Of a stretch of DNA of 64,000 nucleotides, positions 52,764 to 61,364 are shown one piece after another (position 1 is the first letter of the stretch; each line of letters opens with the position of its first letter). The stretch spans positions 119,431-183,430 of the forward strand of contig NZ_FKLA01000007.1 of the NCBI RefSeq assembly GCF_900078395.1, read 5' to 3'. The notes beneath the pieces were generated by a model. The model was not told where the DNA came from. It did no database searches and worked only from the letters and a program-made list of their open reading frames with translations. The stretch comes from Anaerotruncus rubiinfantis. GTDB taxonomy: Bacteria > Bacillota > Clostridia > Oscillospirales > Ruminococcaceae. The translations under genes were made by a program, and so were the position numbers.

Positions 52764-53504
52764 ATGGAAAAATTATCGTTTAAAACTGCTGAATTTGAAG
52801 GGCCGCTCGACCTGATGCTCTTTTTGATCCAGAAGCACAAGCTGGATATCTACGACATCTCGATTTCCGCGCTGCTCGAGCAGTATCTGGAATATATCCG
52901 TTCCCTGCAGGACGCGGATCTGGAGGTGGCCAGCGAATTTCTCGAAATGGCCTCGCGGCTGGTGTATATCAAGACCGTCTCGCTGCTGCCCAGGCACGAG
53001 GAGGAAAGTGTCCAGCTCAAAGCCGAGCTGCAGGGCCAGCTGCTTGAATACCAGGTCTGCAAGCAGGTCGCGGCGAAGCTCGGCGAGCAGAACCGGCAGC
53101 ACCTGACCTTTGTGCGCGTACCGATGAAGCTCCCGGCGGACACGACCTATAAGCTTACCCATCCCGCAAGCGACCTTTGGAACGCCTACCAGGACGCGAT
53201 CGGAAAGGGCAAGCGGCGGCTTCCGCCGCCCGCGCAGGCCTTTTCCGGCATCGTTTCCCGGCGGGTGGTATCGGTCGGCAGCCGGATTATCTTTGTGCTC
53301 AAAAAGCTCTACCGCCGCGGAAAGGCCTCCTATGCGAGCCTGTTTGAAACAAGCACCGACCGCAGCGAGCTGGTTGCGACCTTTCTGGCGGTGCTTGAAC
53401 TGATGAAGGCAAAACGTATTTCGGTGGACGAGGAAGGCGAAGTGCATTTCGACCGCACCCACCATGACAAAGAAATCCCGAAAGAGGAACTGACCTATGA
53501 TTGA
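52764..53504 (+). CDS. scpA: Segregation and condensation protein A
   Basis: This 246-residue kleisin subunit of the SMC condensin complex has the N-terminal FEGPLDLMLFLIQKHKLDIY, a middle EFLEMASRLVYIKTVSLLP segment and a C-terminal winged helix (LVATFLAVLELMKAKRISV). It links the SMC heads and binds ScpB. ATG 52764 follows CAGGGGAGCATA. Its end overlaps scpB by 8 bases, so they are translationally coupled. Confidence 0.96.
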   Translation: MEKLSFKTAEFEGPLDLMLFLIQKHKLDIYDISISALLEQYLEYIRSLQDADLEVASEFLEMASRLVYIKTVSLLPRHEEESVQLKAELQGQLLEYQVCKQVAAKLGEQNRQHLTFVRVPMKLPADTTYKLTHPASDLWNAYQDAIGKGKRRLPPPAQAFSGIVSRRVVSVGSRIIFVLKKLYRRGKASYASLFETSTDRSELVATFLAVLELMKAKRISVDEEGEVHFDRTHHDKEIPKEELTYD

Positions 53505-54087
53505 CCTGCCGCAGAAACAGATCCTGTCAATCCTGTTCGCCGGCGGCGAGGCGGTGGAGATCGAACGGATCGCCCAGGCCATCGGCGCGGACGGGGATAC
53601 GGTGATCAGATATATCCCGCATATCCGCGACGCTCTGGAGGATGCCGGGGTCCCGTTCAACGTGCTGCGGCTTGGGGACAAGCTCCAGCTCGCAACGCTG
53701 CCGGAATTTGCTCCGGTGATCCGCGAGGCGCTGGAACTGCGCCGAAACATCCCGCTTTCCCAGGCCGCGCTGGAAGTGCTGGCCGTCATCGCTTATAACC
53801 AGCCGGTCACCCGTTCGTTCATCGAGCAGGTGCGCGGGGTGGATTCCTCCGGCGTGGTCAATTCGCTGCTCGAAAAGGAGCTTGTGGAGGAGGCGGGGCG
53901 GCTCGATCTGCCCGGCCGGCCGATCGCCTACAAGACCACCTCAAATTTTTTGCGTTGTTTTGGGCTGGAATCGCTCGAAAAACTCCCGGCGCTGCCCGGT
54001 TCCGGGGATGAGGAAGCCGAACTGCTGCCGGACGACGTACTCGAAGGACAGGTCGCTTTCGGGGAGATCGAGGAAGACGGGGCCTGA
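53497..54087 (+). CDS. scpB: Segregation and condensation protein B
   Basis: This 196-residue partner of ScpA has two winged-helix domains (ILSILFAGGEAVEIERIAQA; SQAALEVLAVIAYNQPVTRS with a following IEQVRGVDS) and an acidic C-terminal tail. Its ATG at 53497 lies inside the end of scpA. The order scpA-scpB followed by dacB and rluB matches Bacillus. Confidence 0.96.
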   Translation: MIDLPQKQILSILFAGGEAVEIERIAQAIGADGDTVIRYIPHIRDALEDAGVPFNVLRLGDKLQLATLPEFAPVIREALELRRNIPLSQAALEVLAVIAYNQPVTRSFIEQVRGVDSSGVVNSLLEKELVEEAGRLDLPGRPIAYKTTSNFLRCFGLESLEKLPALPGSGDEEAELLPDDVLEGQVAFGEIEEDGA

Positions 54088-54122
54088 CCCCAAAGACGCA
54101 ATCCGCAAAGGGGGTGTGACGC

Positions 54123-54830
54123 ATGGCGGTTGTCGGTTATACGCTGCTGGGAATCCTCGCGGCGGTCCTGCTCCTGCTGTGCATCCCGGTACGGCTCGAA
54201 GTCCGATACAAAACCGGGCATGTCCCGGTTGCGGTGCTGCGCTGGCTTTTTCTGAGGTTTGACCTTGCGAAGCCGGAGGAACCCGCGGCAGGAAAGCCCG
54301 CAAAGCAAAAGAAAGCCCAAAAGGAAAAGACCGAAGCCGCGCCCGCCAAGCGCCCGCCGATGGAATTTGCGGAGCTGCTGGGCATGATCCTCGACCTGCT
54401 TTCGTCGCTCAAGGGGAACACCGGGATGCTGGTGCGCAGCTTCAAGCTTTATAAGATCAGGCTCTCGATGGTGGTGGCCGAAGGCGACGCGGCCGACACG
54501 GCGATCACCTACGGAAGGGTCAATGCCGCCGTTTACGGCGCTTACGCGCTGGCGCAGTCGTTTTTGCGGCTGGGGCGGCCGGAGATCGAGATCCGGCCCG
54601 ACTTCACCGCCGAAGAGGGCAGCGTCGATTTTGAGGTGGGCGGCAGGCTCACGCCGATTGCCGCGCTCGGCACGGCAATCCGGGTTGGGGTGGCTTTCCT
54701 GGTGAAAACCATCCGGCGGAAAAAAGCAAAACAGGCCGCCGAAGCGCCGCCGCGGCCCGCGGCGCCCGTCAAGACAAATGAACATCAGGCGCCTGCCGAA
54801 TCCGAAAAGGAAGAGCAGGCGGTCAAATAG
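54123..54830 (+). CDS. DUF2953 protein (YtfI-like)
   Basis: This 235-residue protein has an N-terminal TM helix (about 6-24), a Lys/Ala-rich linker, and a DUF2953 core (SFKLYKIRLSMVVAEGDAAD, ITYGRVNAAVYGAYALAQSF). The tail is Ala/Pro/Glu-rich. In Bacillus ytfI is next to ytfJ and is linked to sporulation; the same pairing holds here. ATG 54123 follows AAGGGGGTGTGACGC. YtfJ follows after 12 bases. Confidence 0.85.
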   Translation: MAVVGYTLLGILAAVLLLLCIPVRLEVRYKTGHVPVAVLRWLFLRFDLAKPEEPAAGKPAKQKKAQKEKTEAAPAKRPPMEFAELLGMILDLLSSLKGNTGMLVRSFKLYKIRLSMVVAEGDAADTAITYGRVNAAVYGAYALAQSFLRLGRPEIEIRPDFTAEEGSVDFEVGGRLTPIAALGTAIRVGVAFLVKTIRRKKAKQAAEAPPRPAAPVKTNEHQAPAESEKEEQAVK

Positions 54831-54842
54831 GAGGTTTTTCGT

Positions 54843-55289
54843 ATGAGCAACGGCAATCATCCGATCAATGGGCTGATGGACAGCTCCCTGCAGAACCTGC
54901 GTTCCCTCGTGGACGCGGACACGGTCATCGGCGAAGCGATCACCACGCCGGACGGCACGGTGATCATCCCGGTGTCGAAGGTTTCGTTCGGCTTCGCATC
55001 GGGCGGCTCCGATCTGCCCACCACCAAGCAGGGCGACCTGTTCGGCGGCGGCGCGGGCGGCGGCGTTTCGGTGCAGCCGCTGGCTTTCCTGGTTATCAAG
55101 GACGGCCATGTCGAGCTTCTGCAGATCAACGACAACAAGAACACCGCTGACCGTGTGGTCGCAATGGTGCCGGAGATGGTCGACAAGCTCGGCGTGCTCT
55201 TCACCAAGAAGGATAAAAAGGACGGGGAATCTGCCAAAGCGAAGCCAGCCCCCGCCCCGGACCCGCTCGACGATATCCCCGGCCTGTAA
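54843..55289 (+). CDS. ytfJ: Sporulation protein YtfJ (GerW family)
   Basis: This 148-residue protein has the GerW signature (HPINGLMDSSLQNLRSLVDA, TVIIPVSKVSFGFASGGSD) and a Gly-rich loop. YtfJ/GerW is found in spore formers and is required for normal lysozyme-resistant spores in Bacillus. ATG 54843 follows AGGAGGTTTTTCGT. With DUF2953 and dacB it marks this organism as probably spore-forming. Confidence 0.92.
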   Translation: MSNGNHPINGLMDSSLQNLRSLVDADTVIGEAITTPDGTVIIPVSKVSFGFASGGSDLPTTKQGDLFGGGAGGGVSVQPLAFLVIKDGHVELLQINDNKNTADRVVAMVPEMVDKLGVLFTKKDKKDGESAKAKPAPAPDPLDDIPGL

Positions 55290-55355
55290 TTTTGGATGGG
55301 ATTGCCGCATAAAATGACCTGTACGGATTCTATGAGACAAGGTGCAGGTGATTTT

Positions 55356-56516
55356 ATGTTGCGCAGAATTGCGGCGGCCCTGCTGGCGCTGATGCTTGCG
55401 GGCGGGATGTTTGTGTGCGGCGCGCGGGCCGAAGAGGTTCCCGCGGCGGCGCAGACGATCCCGAATACCAGGGATTATGAAACCAAGGCAAAGGGCGCGG
55501 TGGTGATCGACGCGCAGACCGGCCGGGTGCTTTTCGCGCAGAACGCGAACCTTCGACTGCCGATGGCCTCCACAACTAAGATTATGACCGCGCTCATCAC
55601 CCTTGAGCAGGAAAACCTGGACGAATACTTTACGGTGGACCCCGCTGCGATCAAGGTGGAGGGTTCCTCGATGGGCCTGCGGGAAGGCGATCAGGTTTCG
55701 CTTTCCGCGCTCGCTTACGGGATGCTGCTGCCGTCCGGCAACGACGGCGCGAATGCCGCCGCGGTGCGCATAGCGGGCAGCAAGGAGGCGTTCGCAAAGC
55801 TGATGAACGAACGCGCCGCCGAAATCGGCCTGGAGGACACCCATTTCGTCACGCCGTCCGGGCTTGACGACCCGGAGCATTATTCGAGCGCCTATGATAT
55901 GGCGCTGCTCGCGCGCGAAGCGCTCGGGAATCCGCGCTTCGCGGACATCTGCTCCCAGTATAAGGCAGTTGCCCAGTACGGCAACCCGCCCTATAACCGC
56001 TGGCTGCAAAATCACAACAGGCTGCTGAGAAGCTATGAGGGCGCGGTCGGGGTCAAAACAGGCTTTACCGACACGGCGGGACGCTGTCTGGTGTCCTGTG
56101 CGATGCGCGGGGGCGTCAAGCTGATCGCGGTCACGCTTGGCTGCCCGGACGACTGGAACACCCACGCAAATCTCTATGACCGCTATTTCGAGCGGCTTAC
56201 CCCAACCGATGTGGAACCGGCCATCCCGGAGGTAAACGTCCCGGTCGCGGGCGGCGAAACGCTTTCGGTGAAAGCGGTCTATGAACCGCAGCAGAAGATC
56301 CCGCTGTTCGAGGGCGAAAGCCTCACAGCGCAAACCGTCCTGCGTCCGCTTCTGTTCGCGCCGGTGGAAAAGGGGGAAGTGCTCGGCAGAGTGGTGCTCT
56401 CCTGCGACGGGCAGAAGCTTTCGGAGATTACGCTGACAGCGGCAAAAAGCGTCCCGGCACGGGAAGACGACGGGAATTCACTGATCGGATTTTTCCAGAG
56501 GCTGATCGGGTTTTAA
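55356..56516 (+). CDS. D-alanyl-D-alanine carboxypeptidase (DacB/DacF-type)
   Basis: This 386-residue exported S11 enzyme has a signal peptide ending near ARA. Intact catalytic boxes follow: STTK in MASTTKIMTALI, SGN in LLPSGNDGANAAA, and KTG in VGVKTGFTDTAG. A C-terminal beta domain and a short amphipathic end (SLIGFFQRLIGF) for membrane anchoring complete it. Its position between ytfJ and rluB suggests the role of spore-cortex DacB. The spmA-spmB genes that follow dacB in Bacillus are absent here. ATG 55356 follows GCAGGTGATTTT; the start at 55296 has no site. Confidence 0.92.
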   Translation: MLRRIAAALLALMLAGGMFVCGARAEEVPAAAQTIPNTRDYETKAKGAVVIDAQTGRVLFAQNANLRLPMASTTKIMTALITLEQENLDEYFTVDPAAIKVEGSSMGLREGDQVSLSALAYGMLLPSGNDGANAAAVRIAGSKEAFAKLMNERAAEIGLEDTHFVTPSGLDDPEHYSSAYDMALLAREALGNPRFADICSQYKAVAQYGNPPYNRWLQNHNRLLRSYEGAVGVKTGFTDTAGRCLVSCAMRGGVKLIAVTLGCPDDWNTHANLYDRYFERLTPTDVEPAIPEVNVPVAGGETLSVKAVYEPQQKIPLFEGESLTAQTVLRPLLFAPVEKGEVLGRVVLSCDGQKLSEITLTAAKSVPAREDDGNSLIGFFQRLIGF

Positions 56517-56571
56517 TACATAACGTAAAAAAGAAGATAATATACACGAGACGTAGAAAGACAGGGAATTT

Positions 56572-57312
56572 ATGGCACAGGCAAAAGGCATCCGCATCCA
56601 GAAGGTGCTCTCGGACAATGGGATCATGTCCCGCCGCAAGGCGGAGGAAGCGATCCAGCAGGGCCGTATCACGGTCAACGGACACCCGGCCGTGCCCGGC
56701 AACCCGGTCAACCCCATGCGGGATGTGATCGCGGTGGACGGCGTGCGCGTCAGGCTCCAGAAGAAAAAGAAAAATTATTACATCATGATGCATAAGCCCC
56801 GCGGGTATGTGACCACCACCTCGGACGAGATGGGGCGCAAATGCGTGACCGACCTTTTGGAGGACGCGCCTGCGCGGGTCTATCCGGTGGGACGGCTCGA
56901 CCGCAACAGCGAAGGCCTGCTGCTGTTCACGAACGACGGCGACTTTGCCAACATGGTGATGCATCCCTCGAACCACATCACAAAAACCTATCGGGTCACC
57001 ATCCGGCCGGACATCACCGACGAGCAGGCCGCGAAAATGTCCGCGGGGATCGAGCTCGACGGCAAGATGACCCTTCCGGCGACCGTTCTGGTGCTCGAAA
57101 AGGGAGAAGGCCGCGCTGTTTTGCAGATCACCATCCAGGAGGGACGCAACCGGCAGGTGCGCCGGATGTGCGAAGCGGTCGGGCTTACGGTGGCGCGGCT
57201 CAAGCGCACATCGGTCGGGCCGCTCAAACTGGGGATGCTGAGCCCCGGAGAGTGGCGGGAGTTAAAGCCCAGCGAATTGACCGCGCTGCGCAATGCCGTC
57301 AGCAAGAAGTGA
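56572..57312 (+). CDS. rluB: 23S rRNA pseudouridine synthase RluB-type
   Basis: This 246-residue protein has an N-terminal S4 RNA-binding domain (IRIQKVLSDNGIMSRRKAEE) and a catalytic domain with the Asp in VGRLDRNSEGLLLFTNDG. It modifies 23S rRNA helix 89 in relatives. ATG 56572 follows ACAGGGAATTT. It starts 55 bases after dacB, as part of the conserved scpAB-dacB-rluB series, and ends 16 bases before an unknown small gene. Confidence 0.92.
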   Translation: MAQAKGIRIQKVLSDNGIMSRRKAEEAIQQGRITVNGHPAVPGNPVNPMRDVIAVDGVRVRLQKKKKNYYIMMHKPRGYVTTTSDEMGRKCVTDLLEDAPARVYPVGRLDRNSEGLLLFTNDGDFANMVMHPSNHITKTYRVTIRPDITDEQAAKMSAGIELDGKMTLPATVLVLEKGEGRAVLQITIQEGRNRQVRRMCEAVGLTVARLKRTSVGPLKLGMLSPGEWRELKPSELTALRNAVSKK

Positions 57313-57328
57313 GCGGGAGGATATGGAA

Positions 57329-57709
57329 ATGTTTCTGATCAGACGGATCGCGGATCCGCGCCTTTCCGGGCGGATCTGCCAGAGCTTCGGGGTTGACACG
57401 CCGGGCGCGTTCGCCTATGGCGCCTTCCAGAATGACAACGTGCTGGCAACCGCCGTGTTCCTCACCGGCGCGGGCGGAAATGTGACGCTCTGCGGTGTGG
57501 ATACCGGCCGCCGGACGGATATCGGGCTCATCGATGGGATGGCGCGCGCGGCGTTTTCCGCGCAGCGCAAGTGCGGCGCGCGCACCGGTCAGCTTGGAGA
57601 CGAGCTGACGGACGAGGTGCGGCTTGCGCTCACCAAACTCGGTTATGCGGAGCGGGAACCGTTCGATCTTGCGGCGTTCTTTGCGAAGAAGGCATGCTGC
57701 GGCAGATAA
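57329..57709 (+). CDS. Hypothetical protein, 126 residues
   Basis: This protein runs from MFLIRRIADPRLSGRICQSF to AAFFAKKACCGR. A strand-rich first half (NVLATAVFLTGAGGNVTLCG) and a helix pattern reminiscent of a short GNAT acetyltransferase are visible, but no acetyl-CoA loop can be confirmed, so no function is assigned. The ATG at 57329 is chosen because GGGAGG lies eight bases upstream; another ATG at 57323 is too close. It is probably co-transcribed with rluB and ends at a terminator. Confidence 0.7.
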   Translation: MFLIRRIADPRLSGRICQSFGVDTPGAFAYGAFQNDNVLATAVFLTGAGGNVTLCGVDTGRRTDIGLIDGMARAAFSAQRKCGARTGQLGDELTDEVRLALTKLGYAEREPFDLAAFFAKKACCGR

Positions 57710-57724
57710 AGCGGATATTATGAG

Positions 57725-57756
57725 ACAGGCGGGCCGGCGGCCGGCCTGTTTTTTAT
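57725..57756 (+). terminator. Terminator after hypothetical gene
   Basis: A G+C-rich hairpin on GGCCGG/CCGGCC (57732-57737 with 57741-57746) is followed by TTTTTT. Confidence 0.75.
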
Positions 57757-57837
57757 CATAATGAGACGCTGATACCGGAGACGATCTTTTTTGTTCCGGA
57801 TAACAGCGTAAATTATGTGAAAATATTATTTTTTCCC

Positions 57838-57867
57838 TTGTTATTTCCAGCACAAACGTGCTATACT
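57838..57867 (+). promoter_or_regulatory. Promoter for carboxyltransferase trio
   Basis: TTGTTA (57838-57843) and TATACT (57862-57867) are 18 bases apart, about 95 bases upstream of the first gene. Confidence 0.55.
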
Positions 57868-57962
57868 TTAACGTGGTTACATTTTGAGATTTTCGTCAAG
57901 GGGAAAGATCAAAATGAAGGATTTTTGTGTTAGTTTTAGTTTTAGAATAGGAGGAAAACAAC

Positions 57963-59369
57963 ATGAGTGACCAGGCAATGTCACTGGCCGACGCACGCAA
58001 GGATGCGCTGAAGGCTACCGCCGCCCGTGAAAGGCTGACGGCCCTGTTCGACCCCGACTCCTTTGTCGAGGTCGGCGCTTTGGTGAAGACCGGGTGCGAC
58101 GGCACAGGCGTGATCACGGGTTATGGCCTCGTCGAAGGCTGCCCTGTGTATGCGTTCTCCCAGGATTCCACGGTGAAAAGCGGTGCGGTGGGCGCCGCGA
58201 CAGGCTCCAAGATCAGAAAGATTTATGATCTGGCCTACAAGACCGGCGCGCCGGTTGTCGGAATCTATGATTCCAACGGCGCGGCCGTCGATGAGGGCCT
58301 TGACGCAATGGCCGCATACGGAGATATGCTGCATTGGTCGAACAACCTTTCCGGCGTTGTGCCCCAGATCTCCCTGGTGCTCGGCGTCTGCGCGGGAAGC
58401 GCCGCGATGATCGCCGCTTCCGCCGATTTTGTCGTGATGAGCGGCAAAGGCGAGTTCTACCTGACCACCGCGGACGCGGCGAGCGCGAGCAGCGCTGAAG
58501 AGGCCGCCAAGACGGGCGTCGCCCATATTGTCGAGACGGAGGAAGCCGACGCCATCAAGGCGGCGCGCACCCTGATCTCGATGCTTCCGTCGAACAACCT
58601 TTCCGCTCCGCCGGTCTGCGATTTCTCCGCCGTTTCCGGCGCTGAAGCGGCGCTTTCCGCCGCCGCCGCGGACATCGGCGCCGCGGACATCTTCGAGATT
58701 GCGAAGAACGTCGTCGACGCGGACAGCCTGGTTGAACTGCAAAAAGAATATTCCACCTGCGGCGCGAAGGTCGGGCTTGCGACCCTGGCCGGTTCCACCG
58801 TGGGCGTTGTGGCAGCATCGAACGGCGGCACCATCTGCTCGGGCGGCGCTTCCAAGATCGCCCGGTTTGTCGCCATCTGTGACTCCTTCCAGATCCCGGT
58901 CGTGACCTTTGTCAACGCCGCGGCGTTCGCTCCGCTGCCGAATCACGGCTTCCGTGGCGGCGTGCGTGAGGTTGCAAAGCTCGCGCATGTCTATGCCGAA
59001 GCGACCACCCCGAAGATTGCGGTCGTGGTTGGCAAGGCTTATGGTTCCGCATATATCGCGCTGGCCGGGCGCGGCGCTTCGGCCGACCTGACCGTTGCGT
59101 GGCCCTGCGCCACCATCAGCGCGCTCTCTCCGGAAACCGCCGTTGCGTTTATGTATGGCGACCGGATCACCGCCGACAAATCCCGCGCGCAGGTTGAGGC
59201 CGAGTATGCCGCAAACGACGCGGGCGCGCTCGCCGCTGCCGCCAAGGGCCACATTGACGATGTGATCGATCCCGCCGAAACTCGCGGAGTTGTTCTTTCC
59301 GCGATCGATATGCTGGCTGGCAAACGGGTTACCACCCTGCCGAAGAAACACGCGAATATCCCGATGTAA
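57963..59369 (+). CDS. Carboxyltransferase subunit (12S/MmdA-like)
   Basis: This 468-residue protein has the two-lobed acyl-CoA carboxyltransferase (crotonase-type) fold. The N-lobe has CDGTGVITGYGLVEG and YAFSQDSTVKSGAVGAATGS; the C-lobe has TLAGSTVGVVAASNGGTICS and VVGKAYGSAYIALAGRGASA. It resembles the 12S subunit of transcarboxylase and the alpha subunits of methylmalonyl- and glutaconyl-CoA decarboxylases, but is somewhat shorter than the usual 510-520. It moves CO2 between biotin and an acyl-CoA. ATG 57963 follows AGGAGGAAAACAAC. The biotin carrier and 5S-like genes follow. Confidence 0.88.
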   Translation: MSDQAMSLADARKDALKATAARERLTALFDPDSFVEVGALVKTGCDGTGVITGYGLVEGCPVYAFSQDSTVKSGAVGAATGSKIRKIYDLAYKTGAPVVGIYDSNGAAVDEGLDAMAAYGDMLHWSNNLSGVVPQISLVLGVCAGSAAMIAASADFVVMSGKGEFYLTTADAASASSAEEAAKTGVAHIVETEEADAIKAARTLISMLPSNNLSAPPVCDFSAVSGAEAALSAAAADIGAADIFEIAKNVVDADSLVELQKEYSTCGAKVGLATLAGSTVGVVAASNGGTICSGGASKIARFVAICDSFQIPVVTFVNAAAFAPLPNHGFRGGVREVAKLAHVYAEATTPKIAVVVGKAYGSAYIALAGRGASADLTVAWPCATISALSPETAVAFMYGDRITADKSRAQVEAEYAANDAGALAAAAKGHIDDVIDPAETRGVVLSAIDMLAGKRVTTLPKKHANIPM

Positions 59370-59421
59370 TAGAACCCCCACGGGCACAATACGCTAAAGA
59401 ATTTGAAGGAGGAAACGATCT

Positions 59422-59753
59422 ATGAAAAGGTTTAATATAACGGTCAATGGCAGAGCTTACGACGTCCAGGTGGACGAGCTGGCAGCGGGCGCTCCGGCGC
59501 CTGTAGCCGCGCCCGCGCCGCCCCCGCCGCCGCTGCCGGCGCGACCAAGGTCAACGCCCCAATGCCTGGCAACATCCTCGATGTGAAGGTCAAAGAAGGC
59601 GACACCGTTGAGGCAAACCAGCTGCTGCTGGTCCTCGAAGCGATGAAGATGGAGAATGAGATCTTTGCACCTGTCGGCGGCACTGTCGTGAGCGTGCATG
59701 TAAAGAAGGGTGACGCAGTCAATTCCAACGATCTGTTAGTCTCCATCGGTTAA
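59422..59753 (+). pseudogene. Biotin carrier protein gene, frameshifted in the linker
   Basis: The start (59422, after AAGGAGGAAACGATCT) gives MKRFNITVNGRAYDVQVDEL and an Ala/Pro-rich linker. Near 59514-59535, in the C-rich stretch around the five Cs at 59521-59525, the reading frame must change by -1 (or +2) to continue. It then reads GATKVNAPMPGNILDVKVKE and the biotinylation motif EAMKMEN. Without the shift the first frame ends at TGA near 59583. The intact product would be about 110 residues, like the 1.3S/MmdC carriers. This may be a sequencing or assembly error in a C-run, or a real mutation. The partner genes on both sides are intact. Confidence 0.8.
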
Positions 59754-59769
59754 GAGGAGGGAAACATCA

Positions 59770-61170
59770 ATGGCTCAAAAGGTTAAAATTTGTGAAACCA
59801 TCCTGCGCGACGCGCATCAGTCCCTGATCGCGACCCGTATGCGCCTGGATGAGATGCTCCCCATCCTTCCGGCGATGGATGAGGTCGGCTTCTATTCCTG
59901 CGAATGCTGGGGCGGCGCGACCTTCGACAGCTGCATCCGTTTTTTGGATGAAGATCCCTGGGAGCGTCTGCGCGTGATCCGCAAGAACATGCCCAACACC
60001 AAGCTGCAGATGCTGTTCCGCGGCCAGAACATGCTGGGTTACCGTCATTACGCCGACGACACGGTCGAATATTTCGTCCAGAAGTCGGTCGATAACGGCA
60101 TCGACATCATCCGCATCTTCGACGCGCTCAACGATATCCGCAATCTCGAAACCGCGATCAAGGCCACCAAGAAGAGCGGCGCCCATATGCAGGCGGCGAT
60201 CTCCTACACCCTGAGCCCGGTTCACAACATCGAGTATTTCGTCAACTATGCAAAGCAGCTTGAGGACGCGGGCGCGGACTCGATCTGCATCAAGGATATG
60301 GCGGCTCTGATCACCCCGTACGCGGCTTCCGAGCTGGTCACCGAACTCAAAAAGGCGGTCAAGATCCCGATCGACCTGCACACCCATTACACCTCGGGAC
60401 TTGCTTCGATGGCGGAAATCAAAGCGATCGAAGCGGGCGTCGACATCATCGACACCGCAATGAGCCCCTTGGCGATGGGCACTTCGCATCCGGCAACCGA
60501 GTCGATGGTCGCCGCGCTGCAGGGCACTCCGTATGACACCGGTCTTGATCTCAAGAAACTGGATATCGTGCGCGCGCATTTTGCGAAACTGCGTGAGAAG
60601 TACCTCGCCAGCGGTCTGCTTGACCCGAAGGTCATGGGCGTCGACGCGAACACCCTGATCTATCAGGTACCCGGCGGCATGCTTTCGAACCTTGTTTCCC
60701 AGCTCAAACAGGCTGGCAAAGAGGATCAGTTTGAAGATGTGCTTCGCGAAATTCCGGGCGTCCGCAAGGATTCCGGCTATCCGCCGCTGGTCACCCCGAC
60801 CTCCCAGATCGTCGGCACCCAGGCGGTGTTCAACGTCATCATGGGCGAGCGCTACAAGATGGTCACCAAAGAGTTCCGCGCACTGGTCAAGGGCGAATAC
60901 GGCAAGACCCCGGCTCCGATTTCCGATGAGTTCCGTAAGAAGATCCTCGGTGATGAAGCGCCGATCGACTGCCGTCCGGCTGATCTCATCCCGCCTGAGC
61001 TGGAGAAACTGCGCGCCGAATTCCCGGCCGAGTACCTCGAGCAGGACGAGGATGTCCTCACCATGGCGATGTTCCCGCAGGTGGCTCCGAAGTTCTTCGA
61101 GTCCCGCAAGAACAAAAAGTACGGCGTGGACGGTCATGCCGACAAGGACAGCAAGGTACATCCCGCATAA
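59770..61170 (+). CDS. Carboxyltransferase 5S / oxaloacetate decarboxylase alpha-like subunit
   Basis: This 466-residue TIM-barrel protein matches the carboxyltransferase domain of pyruvate carboxylase, transcarboxylase 5S and oxaloacetate decarboxylase alpha. It has ETILRDAHQSLIATRM, the metal ligands in DLHTHYTSGLASM, the carbamylated-Lys motif in SICIKDMAAL, and a C-terminal helical domain (TQAVFNVIMGERYKMVTKEF). Unlike OadA it carries no biotin domain of its own; that is encoded by the preceding gene. It probably decarboxylates oxaloacetate, or carboxylates pyruvate, with CO2 carried on biotin. ATG 59770 follows GAGGAGGGAAACATCA. Confidence 0.9.
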   Translation: MAQKVKICETILRDAHQSLIATRMRLDEMLPILPAMDEVGFYSCECWGGATFDSCIRFLDEDPWERLRVIRKNMPNTKLQMLFRGQNMLGYRHYADDTVEYFVQKSVDNGIDIIRIFDALNDIRNLETAIKATKKSGAHMQAAISYTLSPVHNIEYFVNYAKQLEDAGADSICIKDMAALITPYAASELVTELKKAVKIPIDLHTHYTSGLASMAEIKAIEAGVDIIDTAMSPLAMGTSHPATESMVAALQGTPYDTGLDLKKLDIVRAHFAKLREKYLASGLLDPKVMGVDANTLIYQVPGGMLSNLVSQLKQAGKEDQFEDVLREIPGVRKDSGYPPLVTPTSQIVGTQAVFNVIMGERYKMVTKEFRALVKGEYGKTPAPISDEFRKKILGDEAPIDCRPADLIPPELEKLRAEFPAEYLEQDEDVLTMAMFPQVAPKFFESRKNKKYGVDGHADKDSKVHPA

Positions 61171-61181
61171 AAATGCGATGA

Positions 61182-61218
61182 AAGGGCCTGTTGCGGTATA
61201 ACGCAACAGGCCCTTCTT
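61182..61218 (+). terminator. Terminator of carboxyltransferase trio
   Basis: A 14-base-pair stem AAGGGCCTGTTGCG/CGCAACAGGCCCTT (61182-61195 with 61202-61215) lies 12 bases after the last stop. Confidence 0.85.
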
Positions 61219-61364
61219 GTTTGCTGGGCGGGGGTCCGCTTTCTCTATCCTGCCAACCTTTAGAACAGCCGGCGGAGTTTTCTACGCCGCAGGTCCTGAA
61301 AGAAGGGAACTCATGAGGGGAGGCCATCGACCGTTTCTCCGTGATGCGCAGCGAGCCCGCACAT

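Noticed and set aside
53928..56333. 801-codon minus-strand open frame opposite scpB-ytfJ-dacB
   Set aside because: It runs across four well-identified genes on the other strand and has no family features.
59422..59753. Programmed -1 ribosomal frameshifting in the biotin carrier gene
   Set aside because: There is no clear X XXY YYZ slippery site or downstream stimulator, and a base-count error in the C-run is simpler. It is kept only as one option in the findings.
57981..61206. Long minus-strand frames opposite the carboxyltransferase genes
   Set aside because: They are shadows of the real genes, with composition typical of antisense frames.
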